A stretch of DNA of 64,000 nt from Sulfotelmatobacter sp963788225 (GCA_963788225.1 CAWBGI010000002.1:806001-870000), one strand, 5' to 3'. Positions 9,708 through 18,837 are shown, counted from the first letter of the stretch. Translations and numbers: made by a program. Notes: generated by a model from the sequence alone, not told the origin.

Positions 9708-12302
9708 ATGGGTGATCGTGTCACCCGGGCACCGTCGGGGGAATTAGTACGCGCCAAAACTTTGCGCCGCGCGCTCAAGCGCGGAGCCCCACCCACGTTC
9801 ATTCCTCCCACCACTCCCAATCCGCCGGCCCAGCTGTCTTCTCTTTCCTGGTATTCCGCCGAAAAAGCGGAAAAGAATTCCTCGGAAGAGGATTCGCAAC
9901 AAAAAAGCGTCGAAGAGATTCTTGACCTCCGCCGCCAGTATCTCGAACAACTCTTCGAAGCTTCGCCCGATGCTCTTCTCGTCGTAGATGCTGAATTCCG
10001 TACTCAATGCGTCAACCGCGAGTTCCAGCGCATGTTCGGCTACTCCGCTTCGCAGGCCATAGGCCAGCCCATTGACTCGCTCATCCTCCCTCCCGATCGC
10101 ACCGCCGAATCGGATTGGGTAAGGCAGTGCCTGCAGCGCGGCGAGCAGATCACTCTCGAAACCCAGCGCCGCCGTCAGGATGGATCTCTCATCGACGTCT
10201 CCATCTCCGCCGCACCCTTAATCGTCGCCGGCCAGCCGGATGCTTTCTACGCTCACTACCGCGACATTTCCGCGCGCAAGCGCGCCGAGGCTCTCAGCTC
10301 AGCTCTTTACCGCATTGCCCAAAAGGCCGGCGCGGCGCAGGATCTCCAGCAGTTCTTCGCCGCTATCCACGGCATTGTCGACGAACTCATGTGCGCCCGC
10401 AATTTCGCCATCGTCCTTCACGACCCGGAATCGCAATTGCTCAGCTTTCCCTACTTCGTTGACGAGCACGAATCCGCCCTGGCTCCCGCAAAACAAGCTT
10501 CCGGCCTCATCGAATACGTGATGCGCACCGGCGAACCCCTGCTCTGCACCCCCGAGATCGCGCAACAAATGCAGCGCCGCGGAGAAGTCGAACTCACCGG
10601 CAAGCCTCCGCTTCACTGGCTGGGCGTCCCGCTTAAGATCAACCATCACGGCCTGGGAGCGCTCGTCCTCCAGAGCTATTCCAAAAACATCCGCTTCTCC
10701 GAACACGACCGCGACGTGCTTACTCTCGTTGCCCAGCAGTTGGCCGCCGCCATCGACCGCAAACGCAACGAGCAGGCTCTGCGCCGCTCTGAGGTCCGCT
10801 ACCGTTCGTTGGTGCAAACCGCCGTCTACGGAATTTACCGCTCCAGCCTCGACGGCCGCTTTCTCGATGTCAACCCCGCACTAATCGGAATGCTCGGCTA
10901 CAACTCCGCGCTCGAGATCCTCGCCCTCGATCCGCAAAAAGACGTCTTCGTGGATGCCGCCGAATACACGCGCCTGGTCGATGAATTCCGCCGCTCCGGT
11001 CGCATGGACGGTTTTGAAGTTCGCTGGAGGCGCAAAGACGAAGGCATCATCACCGTCCGTATCAGCGGCCGCGCCGTAGCCGGTGGCGACGAACCTTCCG
11101 ACGTTCTCGAAGCCATTGCCGAAGACATCACCGAACGACGTCTGCTCGAAGACCAGTTCCGTCAGGCCCAGAAAATGGAAGCCGTCGGCCGCCTCGCCGG
11201 CGGCATCGCGCACGACTTCAACAACCTGTTAATGGTCATCAGCGGTTACACCGAAGTTCTGCTCGACCAACTCACCCTCGGTCATCCGCTGCACGCCAAA
11301 GCCGAAGCCATCCAGCAGGCCTCCGATCGCGCCACCACGCTCACCCGCCAACTCCTGGCCTTCAGCCGCAAACAGCTTCTCGAACTCAAGGTCATCGACG
11401 TCAACGCCATCGTCACCGACATGGAGCGCCTCCTCCGCCCGCTCATCGGTGAAGACATCGAACTCACCACCACGCTTGCTCCCAATGTCGGCTGCACTCG
11501 CGCCGACGCCGGCCAGCTCGAGCAAGTCATCATGAATCTCGTCGTCAATGCCAAAGACGCCATGCCCACCGGCGGCAAAATCTGCATCCGCACCGCCAGC
11601 GTCACCCTCGACGATTCCTACCGCCCCGAAAACACTCTCATCAAGAACGGCCCTTACGTGATGATCTCCGTCAACGACAATGGCCAGGGCATGGACCGCG
11701 AAACCCAGGCCCGCATCTTCGAACCGTTCTTCACCACCAAAGAAAAAGGCAAAGGCACCGGCCTCGGACTCTCCACGGTTTACGGCATCATCAAACAAAG
11801 CGGCGGCTACGTCTTCGTCCAAAGCGAGCTCGGCCGCGGCACCGTCTTCACCATTTACTTCCCGCGCGTTGACGAACCCTCCGAAGCTCATGGCGACCTT
11901 CCCGTTTCGCTGACTGCCGCCGGCGGTACCGAAACTGTTCTGCTGGTCGAAGACGAAGACTCCGTCCGCCAGCTGGTCCGCGAAACTCTCGAATCCCGCG
12001 GCTATCGCGTCCTCGAAGCCGGCAACGGCCAGGCTGCTCTAACCGTAGCCGCGAACCATCCCGACACAATCCACTTAGTCATCACCGACGTCGTCATGCC
12101 TGGCCTCAACGGCCACGAACTGATCCAGCAACTCCAGCCCACGCGCCCCGGCATCAAAGTCCTCTACCTCTCCGGCTACGCCCAGGACGCCTTCTCCACC
12201 CCGCTAGCCGCTGATACCCCAAGAACCTTCCTGCAAAAACCCTTCACCCTGCAAAGCTTGGCCCGCAAAGTCCGTGAAATCCTCGGCCCACCCGCAAACT
12301 AG
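9708..12302 (+). CDS. Hybrid sensor histidine kinase (PAS-GAF-PAS-HisKA-HATPase-receiver)
   Basis: An 864-residue soluble hybrid kinase. The start ATG at 9708 has GAGGGGGAG just upstream. Domain order: an unstructured N-terminus to about 70, PAS (about 75-195, FEASPDALLVVDAEF), GAF (about 200-355), PAS (about 360-480), dimerisation/phosphoacceptor helix with AGGIAHDFNNLL (H502), ATPase domain with the N box VNAKDAM, DNGQGMD and GTGLGLSTVYGI, and a C-terminal receiver with phosphoacceptor D794 (ITDVVMPG) and the lysine in LQKPF. No membrane segment is seen, so it probably senses a cytoplasmic or diffusible signal through PAS/GAF. The C-terminal receiver implies internal phosphotransfer. No cognate output protein is adjacent. 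Confidence 0.95.
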   Translation: MGDRVTRAPSGELVRAKTLRRALKRGAPPTFIPPTTPNPPAQLSSLSWYSAEKAEKNSSEEDSQQKSVEEILDLRRQYLEQLFEASPDALLVVDAEFRTQCVNREFQRMFGYSASQAIGQPIDSLILPPDRTAESDWVRQCLQRGEQITLETQRRRQDGSLIDVSISAAPLIVAGQPDAFYAHYRDISARKRAEALSSALYRIAQKAGAAQDLQQFFAAIHGIVDELMCARNFAIVLHDPESQLLSFPYFVDEHESALAPAKQASGLIEYVMRTGEPLLCTPEIAQQMQRRGEVELTGKPPLHWLGVPLKINHHGLGALVLQSYSKNIRFSEHDRDVLTLVAQQLAAAIDRKRNEQALRRSEVRYRSLVQTAVYGIYRSSLDGRFLDVNPALIGMLGYNSALEILALDPQKDVFVDAAEYTRLVDEFRRSGRMDGFEVRWRRKDEGIITVRISGRAVAGGDEPSDVLEAIAEDITERRLLEDQFRQAQKMEAVGRLAGGIAHDFNNLLMVISGYTEVLLDQLTLGHPLHAKAEAIQQASDRATTLTRQLLAFSRKQLLELKVIDVNAIVTDMERLLRPLIGEDIELTTTLAPNVGCTRADAGQLEQVIMNLVVNAKDAMPTGGKICIRTASVTLDDSYRPENTLIKNGPYVMISVNDNGQGMDRETQARIFEPFFTTKEKGKGTGLGLSTVYGIIKQSGGYVFVQSELGRGTVFTIYFPRVDEPSEAHGDLPVSLTAAGGTETVLLVEDEDSVRQLVRETLESRGYRVLEAGNGQAALTVAANHPDTIHLVITDVVMPGLNGHELIQQLQPTRPGIKVLYLSGYAQDAFSTPLAADTPRTFLQKPFTLQSLARKVREILGPPAN

Positions 12303-12750
12303 AGCTGTGTGGAAGAAATACTCGTGTAGAAGAAATGGTTGATGGTGTGGGGACGGGCGCCTTCGCCCGCCCAGCCGCCACCACCACAACTGAGGGTGCC
12401 CCATGCGTCGCGTCTTTTGCGAGACGGGATTCCACGGCCCCACCCCTCTGAGGATTTTGGGCAGCGCCACGACCGGGAAAGGCACGACTTCACTCGTGCC
12501 GCAAGCCCGCACACCAGCGTGGAAAACCGCCGCATGCAGCACCGTGGAAGAGCGGCGCTTAAGCGCCGCGTTAAGCACCCCCAAAGGGGACCGGGCTTCA
12601 GCCCCCACGGGGTGCCCGATGTCTCGCGTCTTTTGCGAGACATGGGCTTCCACGGCCCCATCCCTCTGAGGATTTGGGCAGCGCCACGACCGGGAATGGC
12701 ACGACTTCAGTCGTGCCATGCAAACTCACCAGGAAACGCAAATTTCCGCC
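12303..12750. repeat. Gene-free 448-bp stretch built of palindromic repeats (copies A and B)
   Basis: No gene is supported here. Two direct copies of a roughly 120-bp unit are visible, A at about 12392-12512 and B at about 12598-12721. Each contains TTTTGCGAGAC, CCTCTGAGGATTT, GCGCCACGACCGGGAA and a terminal hairpin; in B it is GGCACGACT-TC-AGTCGTGCC (12698-12717). Between them lies the palindrome GCGGCGCTTAAGCGCCGC (about 12552). A related hairpin (ACGGGCG.. CGCCCG) lies at 12351-12370. Related copies occur at 15960-16100 and 16812-16856. Confidence 0.8.
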
Positions 12751-14187
12751 CTACCAAAGCGACGCTGCACCGCCGGTCGAGGAGATCGCCGAAAGATTCA
12801 CATCTGCAAACGTGCGCGAGCCTTCCCCACCCGCCCACGAATACATCAGGAAGACATAAGGGAAATTGCCCGCGCGAAGGCTGAGTCCCGCGCCGAAGCT
12901 GTGCCGCATGTGCGATATGTCAAGGCCGTCGCGGGAATCGGCCACTTTGCCGCTATCGGCTCGAAACACCACTCCCAGGAAACTGTATTTCGGCAACGGC
13001 TCCTCATATTGCGCCCGGAACAGCAAGGCGTCGGGCGCCCGAAAACGATAATCGGCAAAACTGCTCAGCGTGCGCTCCTTGTCGATGTCACCCCCTCCCA
13101 GCGTTGGCTGGAAATAAAAGGGCACGAAATTTCCCGCCGGAGCGATCGATTCCGCCATCCATCCCCGCAACTCCAGCGTTCCGAATTGCTCGCTGGTCGC
13201 CGCACCATTTTTCGGAGTGAATTTCTTGAGCAGGTGTACGTCGTTCGTGAAATCGACCGTCAACCTGCGGAAAGACATGTCCGTGTCGCTCGGGGCGATG
13301 AACTGTTGAAAATTAACCCCGTAGTCCAAATCGACATTCACGCCAAACGACGCGTCTTTGCCTAACCCGCCCGCGTGGCCTTTGTACTGCACGCCTTCGC
13401 CGAACTGCAGAAATCCAGGCTGCCGCATCAAGCCAGGCGCGGTTGCCTCCGTGTATATCTGCTCGATCGACGGAGACGACTGGCCGTGGTCGGGTTCAAT
13501 ATCGGGCCAGCGTCCATTCATCTCTCCCACAAAATGAAATCCGTACTTCAACAGTCGGTCGGCATTGATCCCCGTTATGGTTTCTCGCATGCCAAAGAAA
13601 GCGCGGTTGGCGCGCGAAGTTGTTTCCCCAATCCCGTAATAAGTAACCTGGTTCAGAGAAGTGTGAAAGGCATAAAGATTCAGAACTAAAGAGCTTTCGT
13701 TCTCGCCGAGTTTGGGAAGATTTTTCGGAATCGGACCATGCACCACTACCGACGGCGGGCTGGGTGCACTCGTGGTAACCGTCTTGAACGACGGCGATCG
13801 TTTCATGGTGAGGAACGCGCCCGAGGTCCAGGAGCCATTGAACGATCCCTGCCCGTCGATCTGATAGTTAAGCCGCCAGTTCTTCGTATTCAGTTCGCTG
13901 TCTTTGAAGGCTACTCCCAACGCAAAGCTGTTTCCCGGCGGAAGATTTTCGAATGATCCATACAGGCCCTTGTTGCCATGAAACAGGCTCTCCAGGCATC
14001 CCGGCACAAACTTGCTCACGGGCTTGTTGCCGGTCGCGTCCGTCCGTGCACAGCCATCCTTGATGTCGTGCCCTTCGACCGTGAAGATTGAGCCAAAATA
14101 ACTTTGGTCGCCGCCGCTCTGCTGCGCAGCACAGCACATCGGAAGCGAAAATAAAATCCAAAAGGCAATCAGCTTCCATCCTGTCAC
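12751..14187 (-). CDS. Outer-membrane beta-barrel protein, BamA/TamA-like C-terminal region
   Basis: A secreted protein of 478 residues with a signal peptide ending near CCAAQQ. The mature sequence is rich in alternating aromatic/glycine beta strands, typical of an outer-membrane barrel. Near residue 360 the run QPTLGGGDIDKERTLSSFAD followed by DYRFRAPDAL resembles the LGG...LRGF / EYR elements of Omp85 surface-antigen barrels, but no POTRA domains are present. Translation starts with GTG at 14187 and overlaps the stop of the phosphoesterase gene by 4 bases; AAAGGAG is well placed, so the two are translationally coupled. A role in exporting or anchoring the phosphoesterase is an inference only. 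Exact function is unknown. Confidence 0.75.
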   Translation of the reverse strand: MTGWKLIAFWILFSLPMCCAAQQSGGDQSYFGSIFTVEGHDIKDGCARTDATGNKPVSKFVPGCLESLFHGNKGLYGSFENLPPGNSFALGVAFKDSELNTKNWRLNYQIDGQGSFNGSWTSGAFLTMKRSPSFKTVTTSAPSPPSVVVHGPIPKNLPKLGENESSLVLNLYAFHTSLNQVTYYGIGETTSRANRAFFGMRETITGINADRLLKYGFHFVGEMNGRWPDIEPDHGQSSPSIEQIYTEATAPGLMRQPGFLQFGEGVQYKGHAGGLGKDASFGVNVDLDYGVNFQQFIAPSDTDMSFRRLTVDFTNDVHLLKKFTPKNGAATSEQFGTLELRGWMAESIAPAGNFVPFYFQPTLGGGDIDKERTLSSFADYRFRAPDALLFRAQYEEPLPKYSFLGVVFRADSGKVADSRDGLDISHMRHSFGAGLSLRAGNFPYVFLMYSWAGGEGSRTFADVNLSAISSTGGAASLW

Positions 14188-15656
14188 GGCTGCGCTCCTT
14201 TCATCCCCTGAGCGCGGAGCAGCGGCACAACCCGCGCGCTGTACGCGCTAGCATCCGCCTCGCTCTTCAGATCGCCTACGTTCACTCCGGTCTGCTGATC
14301 CGGCGGAAGCGTCTGCTCCAGATCGCTCAGGTTCTGCACGTGGTCCTTCAGCAACAGGTTCATTGGCCGCGACGGATCATAAGCCTCCGTCGGAGGCTTC
14401 GGGACCGAAATCTCCCGCGCCTCCGGGGCGGCGGCCGCGGCCGCGATCGCCATCGGCGCAGCCATTTCTTCCACCGTCCGCGGCTGGAAGTAGAAGCTGT
14501 CAGGATTCGCTGCGTTCAGCGTGAACAGATTAGGATCGTTGAGGAACACATTCGCCCGCGACTCCCGCACCGTCAGGTTGCGCTGTGCCGGATCGGCAAT
14601 AAACTTGCTCGCCACCGACGCCCCAATCGACGCATGCTCGTACTGCGTGTGAATGATCGTCCCTGGCTGAATCCACGGCGAGACAAAGATCGCCGGTACT
14701 CGAATCCCCAGCCGGTCGAAGTTGAAGCCGCTCACCGGGTCCGGAACGCCGTCCGGCGGAATCTGCGGTGGCTGCACATGGTCGAACGTCCCGCCGTGCT
14801 CGTCGTAAACAATCAGCAACAATGTGTTCTCCCACAAAGGACTCTGCCGGATGTGGTTGTAAACGTCGCCGATAAAATTCTCCCCCGCAATCATGTTGTG
14901 ATCCGGATGCTGATCCGAAGCCAGCAAGTTGTCGTGGTCGGAATAATTGGGTTCGACGAAGCTGTAGTCCGGAAGCAGCCCTTGCGCGCAATCCGACTGG
15001 AAATCTGCGTAAGTGCCCATGGTCTGCGGCTGATTCGTCAACAAAAAAGTGAATCCCACGCTGGCGCTCTGCTCGTCGAAGTAGTAAATCTTCGTGCTGC
15101 GGCCCGCATTCATGAGGCGCGAATAAATGCTCTTCCCGTTGTCGCCAAACTTCATGGAATTGTCGACGTTGTTAAACGAAGTCCCGAAGTGCGCAAACAG
15201 CCGGTTCGGCACCGTCGGCCCCGGCAGCGAGGCAAACCATCGGTCGCAAACCGCATACTGCTGGGCCAGGTAGGTGAGTACCGGAAGGTTCTCCGGCGAA
15301 AAACAATTCATGATATTGTGCGAGTGATTCACATCCTGCCGCTTGTAAAAATACCGCTTCACGAATCCCTTCATCTTGGGCGAGCCATCGTCGGTCCCCT
15401 GCTCGTTGCCAAATATTTCCACGTTCGTTCCCACCCAGGAGTGATCTGGATCAGGATCAAGCTCCGCCTGCGCCGCGGCCTTCGGCTGCACCACCACATT
15501 CTGCGGAGGCACCCCCGTGTCCGGATTGCTTTCATCCCCGTTCAGCCCATTGATGCCCGGCATCTGCTGTTTCATGAAGCCCAGCATGTGATCAAACGAC
15601 CGGTTCTCCATCATCAAAACCACAATGTGCTTGAGGTTATCCAGGCCAGCGGGCAT
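14184..15656 (-). CDS. Phosphoesterase of the phospholipase C / acid phosphatase family
   Basis: A 490-residue hydrolase of the phosphoesterase family that includes bacterial phospholipase C and AcpA. The N-terminal metal-site motif is intact: KHIVVLMMENRSFDHMLG, with the conserved Glu-Asn-Arg-Ser-Phe-Asp. Later DEHGGTFDHV provides further metal ligands, and APAIFVSPW matches the family C-terminal half. No signal peptide is visible: the protein begins directly at the catalytic fold, unlike the related secreted protein at 37594-39114. The ATG at 15656 has AGGAG about 10 bases upstream. It is coupled to the downstream barrel gene by a 4-base overlap. Substrate (phospholipid or other phosphodiester) cannot be read from sequence. 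Confidence 0.88.
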   Translation of the reverse strand: MPAGLDNLKHIVVLMMENRSFDHMLGFMKQQMPGINGLNGDESNPDTGVPPQNVVVQPKAAAQAELDPDPDHSWVGTNVEIFGNEQGTDDGSPKMKGFVKRYFYKRQDVNHSHNIMNCFSPENLPVLTYLAQQYAVCDRWFASLPGPTVPNRLFAHFGTSFNNVDNSMKFGDNGKSIYSRLMNAGRSTKIYYFDEQSASVGFTFLLTNQPQTMGTYADFQSDCAQGLLPDYSFVEPNYSDHDNLLASDQHPDHNMIAGENFIGDVYNHIRQSPLWENTLLLIVYDEHGGTFDHVQPPQIPPDGVPDPVSGFNFDRLGIRVPAIFVSPWIQPGTIIHTQYEHASIGASVASKFIADPAQRNLTVRESRANVFLNDPNLFTLNAANPDSFYFQPRTVEEMAAPMAIAAAAAAPEAREISVPKPPTEAYDPSRPMNLLLKDHVQNLSDLEQTLPPDQQTGVNVGDLKSEADASAYSARVVPLLRAQGMKGAQP

Positions 15657-15869
15657 CGCAATCTACTCCTGTACCAATCAATCGTGAAGCAGGGGTCCAA
15701 ACATCACCAGGGGGGATCAGAGGGGAAGCAGCATACCACACAAAACAAGTCCCGCTCACAAGCCCCGAGCCTTTGTCCGGAAAACAGAAAAAGCCGCAAG
15801 CCCAGGCTCCGCAAACCATGCGAAACCCAAGACCCGCGGCCAAATCCACACCAGTGATTTACATTCTTG

Positions 15870-16568
15870 TCATTCCGAGCGATTCTGCCGGAGCCCGAAG
15901 GGCGGAGCCCCGAGCGAAGCCGAGGGGGAGGAACCCCCCGTCAGCCGACGCCACCACGACTTGGGGTGCCCCATAGCCTGCCCTGAGCTTGTCGAAGGGT
16001 CTCGCGCCTTTTGCGAGACATGGGATTCCACAACCTCACCCATCTGAGCGTTCGAGAGCGTCACGACCGGCAAGGGCGCGACTTCGGTCGTGCCATCCTC
16101 CCACTCCGGATCCACGCAAGCCTGAATCGTCAGCCCAGTCTCCTTCAACAAATGCCAGGCCTCCCGATACTGACCATACTTCTCCCGCGCGCTCCCCGGC
16201 GTGAAGTGGATCGAAAAATTCGTCAGCCCCAGAACCTCAAACGGGATGATGTACCACTCATCAATCGGAATCAGCAGAATCGCAAAAAAATCCACCGACC
16301 CCGGCTCATATTTCTTCCGCTGCGGCCCAATCACATTCAAGCTGTAACCCTCCCCACGCCGCTTGTAAATCGTGGACTTAACCTGCACCCGCACCACCCG
16401 CGACCCATTCTCCACCCCCACGTCATATCTCCCCGAATCCCCAAACAGCCGCAACACCTTCATCCCCAGCCCCACCGCCAGCATCATGAAGTAAAGTTCC
16501 GCCCACTCCCCGCGCTCCTTGCACCCCTTCAACAACCCGCCCGCCAACCGATTAGCCTTCCACCTCAT
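15870..16568 (-). CDS. PD-(D/E)XK nuclease-like protein with repeat-derived C-terminus
   Basis: A small protein (232 aa) whose first ~160 residues look like the PD-(D/E)XK endonuclease family that includes group I intron endonuclease-like proteins. The candidate active site is E21/E24 (RGEWAELYF), D49 (GRYDVGV) and Q62-x-K64 (VRVQVKST). The start at 16568 has an excellent AAGGAGGAG. From about residue 162 (TTEVAPLPVV) to the end, the frame runs through the palindromic repeat at 15960-16100 and further repeat-like DNA, including DPSTSSGQA, a peptide typical of translated intergenic repeats. The natural C-terminus has therefore probably been replaced or extended. It heads a small accessory island; a DNA-restriction or housekeeping role cannot be decided. 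Confidence 0.7.
   Translation of the reverse strand: MRWKANRLAGGLLKGCKERGEWAELYFMMLAVGLGMKVLRLFGDSGRYDVGVENGSRVVRVQVKSTIYKRRGEGYSLNVIGPQRKKYEPGSVDFFAILLIPIDEWYIIPFEVLGLTNFSIHFTPGSAREKYGQYREAWHLLKETGLTIQACVDPEWEDGTTEVAPLPVVTLSNAQMGEVVESHVSQKARDPSTSSGQAMGHPKSWWRRLTGGSSPSASLGAPPFGLRQNRSE
15960..16100. repeat. Palindromic repeat copy C, inside a reading frame
   Basis: Third copy of the 12392-12721 unit. It includes TCTCGCGCCTTTTGCGAGAC, a CGTCACGACCGG core and the hairpin GGCGCGAC-TTCG-GTCGTGCC. The stem keeps pairing through a G-U change relative to copy B. It overlaps the 3' third of the nuclease gene at 15870-16568. A short GACAAGCTCAGGGCAGG-type insert (read in reverse) interrupts it near 15985. 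Confidence 0.7.
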
Positions 16569-16811
16569 CGCTCAACTCCTCCTTGTCTTCCAGACAAAAA
16601 AATACGAGGCTCTCCCAAGCCTCGCGTATGCATTGTCATCCTGAGGCGCGCCCTTTTTGCCCGCCGAAGGATCTCCGCCACCACTGCCCCTGATCGTCGC
16701 CCCAAACCACTTTCCCGCCAACTACTCCCAGTGTCTCAACACTTACCACGCATGTCACGGTCAGATGTCACAAGAATGCCCTGTGGAAAACTTCAAAATT
16801 CTGTGGATTTT

Positions 16812-16856
16812 GGAAGCGCCACGACCGGGAAGGGCACGACTTCAGTCGTGCCGCAA
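16812..16856. repeat. Palindromic repeat copy D (partial)
   Basis: A partial fourth copy: GCGCCACGACCGGGAAGG followed by the perfect hairpin GGCACGACT-TC-AGTCGTGCC at 16833-16852. It lies in the 330-bp gap between the nuclease gene and the nucleotidyltransferase gene. The gap holds no supportable gene. Confidence 0.7.
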
Positions 16857-16898
16857 GCCCTAGAAAATGGAGCCGAGTCCCGCGAGGACGGCTCGCGG

Positions 16899-17882
16899 CT
16901 ACACTACTAGGAGGCGATGGAATCGACTGCCCATCCCGATATTGTTGAAAACCGCGAACACCAGATCTCCAAATTCGAAGGCTGACGCGCTGTAACTCTT
17001 CTTAGTCTGCTTGTCCAGGAATCTTGCTACGAGCTCAACCTCCGACACTTCCGTTTTAGCAAGGAAACGCTCGTAGCCTTCGATCAGCTGTCTGACCGTT
17101 TGGCTAGCCTCTTTGAGTTCAGTCTGCGAGAGCATCCATTCAAGTCGCTGTGTCGGGCTGAGGGCAATCATGGTTGCGGCATCAGTGGGACTGACCGTTC
17201 CATTCTTCGAGAACACCGCAAGCAAGTAGAGCAACCCCGAGTAACAGGTCAACAGCCGACTGTGTTTCAGCTTGTAGTTCTTTACGCTTCGCTTGGCCCT
17301 TTTCTCGGCTGGCACGCTCTGGGTCCGAGCCTCATAGTTGACGCAAAATGTTCGCCACATCCGGAGAATGTCGTTCGCCAGAAACGCCGGAACAAAGTTA
17401 TTCTTATTGTCCTGATAGTCTCTCCAGTAGGACGCGATCACGTCGTCGACGATTCGACGGTACGCCGATTCTCCCACCAGTGGCGTGCTTTCGAGCAACA
17501 GAAGTAATCGCGCCGTGAACGTATTGTTAGCGTCATCTTCCGGCTTACCCAGAGTATCGAGCAACTCCGCGACTGTATGATGCGTGAGATATTCGCCGTC
17601 CGCCGAAAACTCAGGGAGGCCCAGTTCCTTGTTGGCTTCAATGAGATCCGCCTTAACCAGAATTTGATTTAGGCGAGACAGCGCAGGAGTTTCGTGGGTG
17701 CCGAGACCCACGATAAAGACGTCGAGATCACTGTGACTGCTCGCCTCACCACGGCCAAAAGAACCGGTCATGTAGACACAGGCCGTGTCGCCGCAAAGCT
17801 GTTCCGCCCGGGTCAACTCCCCGCGAAGAGCCTGAATGCGCTTCGCCGTTTCTAATCGCCGACGATCAAGGATTTCTCCCAT
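16899..17882 (-). CDS. Nucleotidyltransferase-domain protein
   Basis: A 327-residue protein with an N-terminal pol beta-type nucleotidyltransferase (MNT-like) domain. The signature TGSFGRGEASSHSDLDVF places G40-S41 and the metal-binding pair D52/D54. The remaining ~230 residues are mostly helical and not recognised; they could be a substrate-binding or HEPN-like helical region, but no RxxxxH motif was convincing. The gene overlaps the upstream exonuclease gene by 17 bases and has GGGAGGGGG before its ATG, so the two are one translational unit. A nucleic-acid end-modifying role (adding or removing nucleotides with the exonuclease) is a reasonable inference; a toxin or defence role is also possible. 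The local sequence appears less GC-rich than its neighbours. Confidence 0.8.
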   Translation of the reverse strand: MGEILDRRRLETAKRIQALRGELTRAEQLCGDTACVYMTGSFGRGEASSHSDLDVFIVGLGTHETPALSRLNQILVKADLIEANKELGLPEFSADGEYLTHHTVAELLDTLGKPEDDANNTFTARLLLLLESTPLVGESAYRRIVDDVIASYWRDYQDNKNNFVPAFLANDILRMWRTFCVNYEARTQSVPAEKRAKRSVKNYKLKHSRLLTCYSGLLYLLAVFSKNGTVSPTDAATMIALSPTQRLEWMLSQTELKEASQTVRQLIEGYERFLAKTEVSEVELVARFLDKQTKKSYSASAFEFGDLVFAVFNNIGMGSRFHRLLVV

Positions 17883-18531
17883 GTACCCCCTCCCACTGGA
17901 AGATTTTGGTGAAAATCTCCGCTTGTTCTATCGCGTCTTCGAGAGCGTGGTGCGTGTGCTTATGCTGAGGTCGAAGGGAGGGAAGGAGCTTCGACCGGCC
18001 GGCCTCGGAGATCGGAACAGACGCCTTCACCGCGAAGGCGGTCTTCATATCGAAGCAGAGGGAGTGGTTGAAAGGAGATCCCTCCGCAGCAAACCGGACA
18101 AAATACCAATAAAGCCAGGCCCAATCGAAGCTCAACGGGTAAGCCACGAGAACCGGCTTTGCATTGTCCGAAATATTCTTGATCCACCGGCAAGCATCCG
18201 TCATTGCCGCCTCCGGAGCATCACCCTCTACAAGCAGTCTGCTCCTGTCCAAACCGTTGACGCGAAGTGCTTCTGGCTGAAAACTCTCCGAGATGGGTCT
18301 GAGTTCGCGGTAGAAAGTCTGCTTGTAGTCGTGCGGCGGGGCGAAATGCTTACCGTCGAAAGCTCCCGCGTACACGAGGGCGAACGAAAGCATCGAGAAC
18401 GGGCCGGGTATGGGCCCGTCGGTCTCAACATCGGCTGAAAAGTAGATGTCTACCGCTCGCTTACTCCCCTCGCCTGCCTTCATTTGCTCCTGCTTCACGT
18501 CACTTTCGTCTGCAATCGCGGTCGTGTTCAT
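17866..18531 (-). CDS. DEDDh 3'-5' exonuclease-like protein
   Basis: A 221-residue protein of the ribonuclease H-like DEDD exonuclease family. From the ATG at 18531, the first acidic pair is D34-x-E36 (FSADVETDGP), the middle acidic residue is in AYPLSFDWAW, and the last motif is HHALEDAIEQA, with the His-Asp spacing of the DEDDh (DnaQ/oligoribonuclease) type. An upstream in-frame ATG at 18708 would add 59 residues without domain features, so 18531 is preferred. It is directly upstream of, and overlaps, the nucleotidyltransferase gene. RNA or DNA may be the substrate. The D/E/D/H residues make it likely active. Confidence 0.8.
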   Translation of the reverse strand: MNTTAIADESDVKQEQMKAGEGSKRAVDIYFSADVETDGPIPGPFSMLSFALVYAGAFDGKHFAPPHDYKQTFYRELRPISESFQPEALRVNGLDRSRLLVEGDAPEAAMTDACRWIKNISDNAKPVLVAYPLSFDWAWLYWYFVRFAAEGSPFNHSLCFDMKTAFAVKASVPISEAGRSKLLPSLRPQHKHTHHALEDAIEQAEIFTKIFQWEGVHGRNP

Positions 18532-18837
18532 ATTAGCAACTTTCTGTAGATCGCCAACATTGCTGGCGAACAAAAAGCGAATTTCTGGAAATGATAACTC
18601 CAAACACTTCGGATTGGTAGCTGAAAATGTTTTTAGAACGTTAACGCACCAGTTTCCCGTTCCCGAAAACGAAGGGGAATGGTGCTTCGGCTGGAACTTT
18701 CCTGGCAACAGTCTCCGTGCAGTAGTTTACCAGGCGCACGAGGACCGAGGGAGTCCTCGTTACGACCGATCAGTCAGGCCACGCGGCAACCCTTGTGTCC
18801 TTTCGCGCCCGACCCTATGAGCTTCGTGCCGCTGAGT
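18532..18837. other. Gene-free gap with a short hairpin
   Basis: About 300 bp between the exonuclease gene and the small DUF2188-like gene. A short inverted repeat CGAGGA..TCCTCG (18739-18759) is visible and resembles the family of GAGGACG-type intergenic repeats. It presumably carries the promoter of the exonuclease-nucleotidyltransferase pair, but no clear -35/-10 was recognised. Confidence 0.4.

Noticed and set aside
14088..15857. A 589-codon plus-strand frame
   Set aside because: Antisense of the phosphoesterase gene, Arg-rich, no domain.
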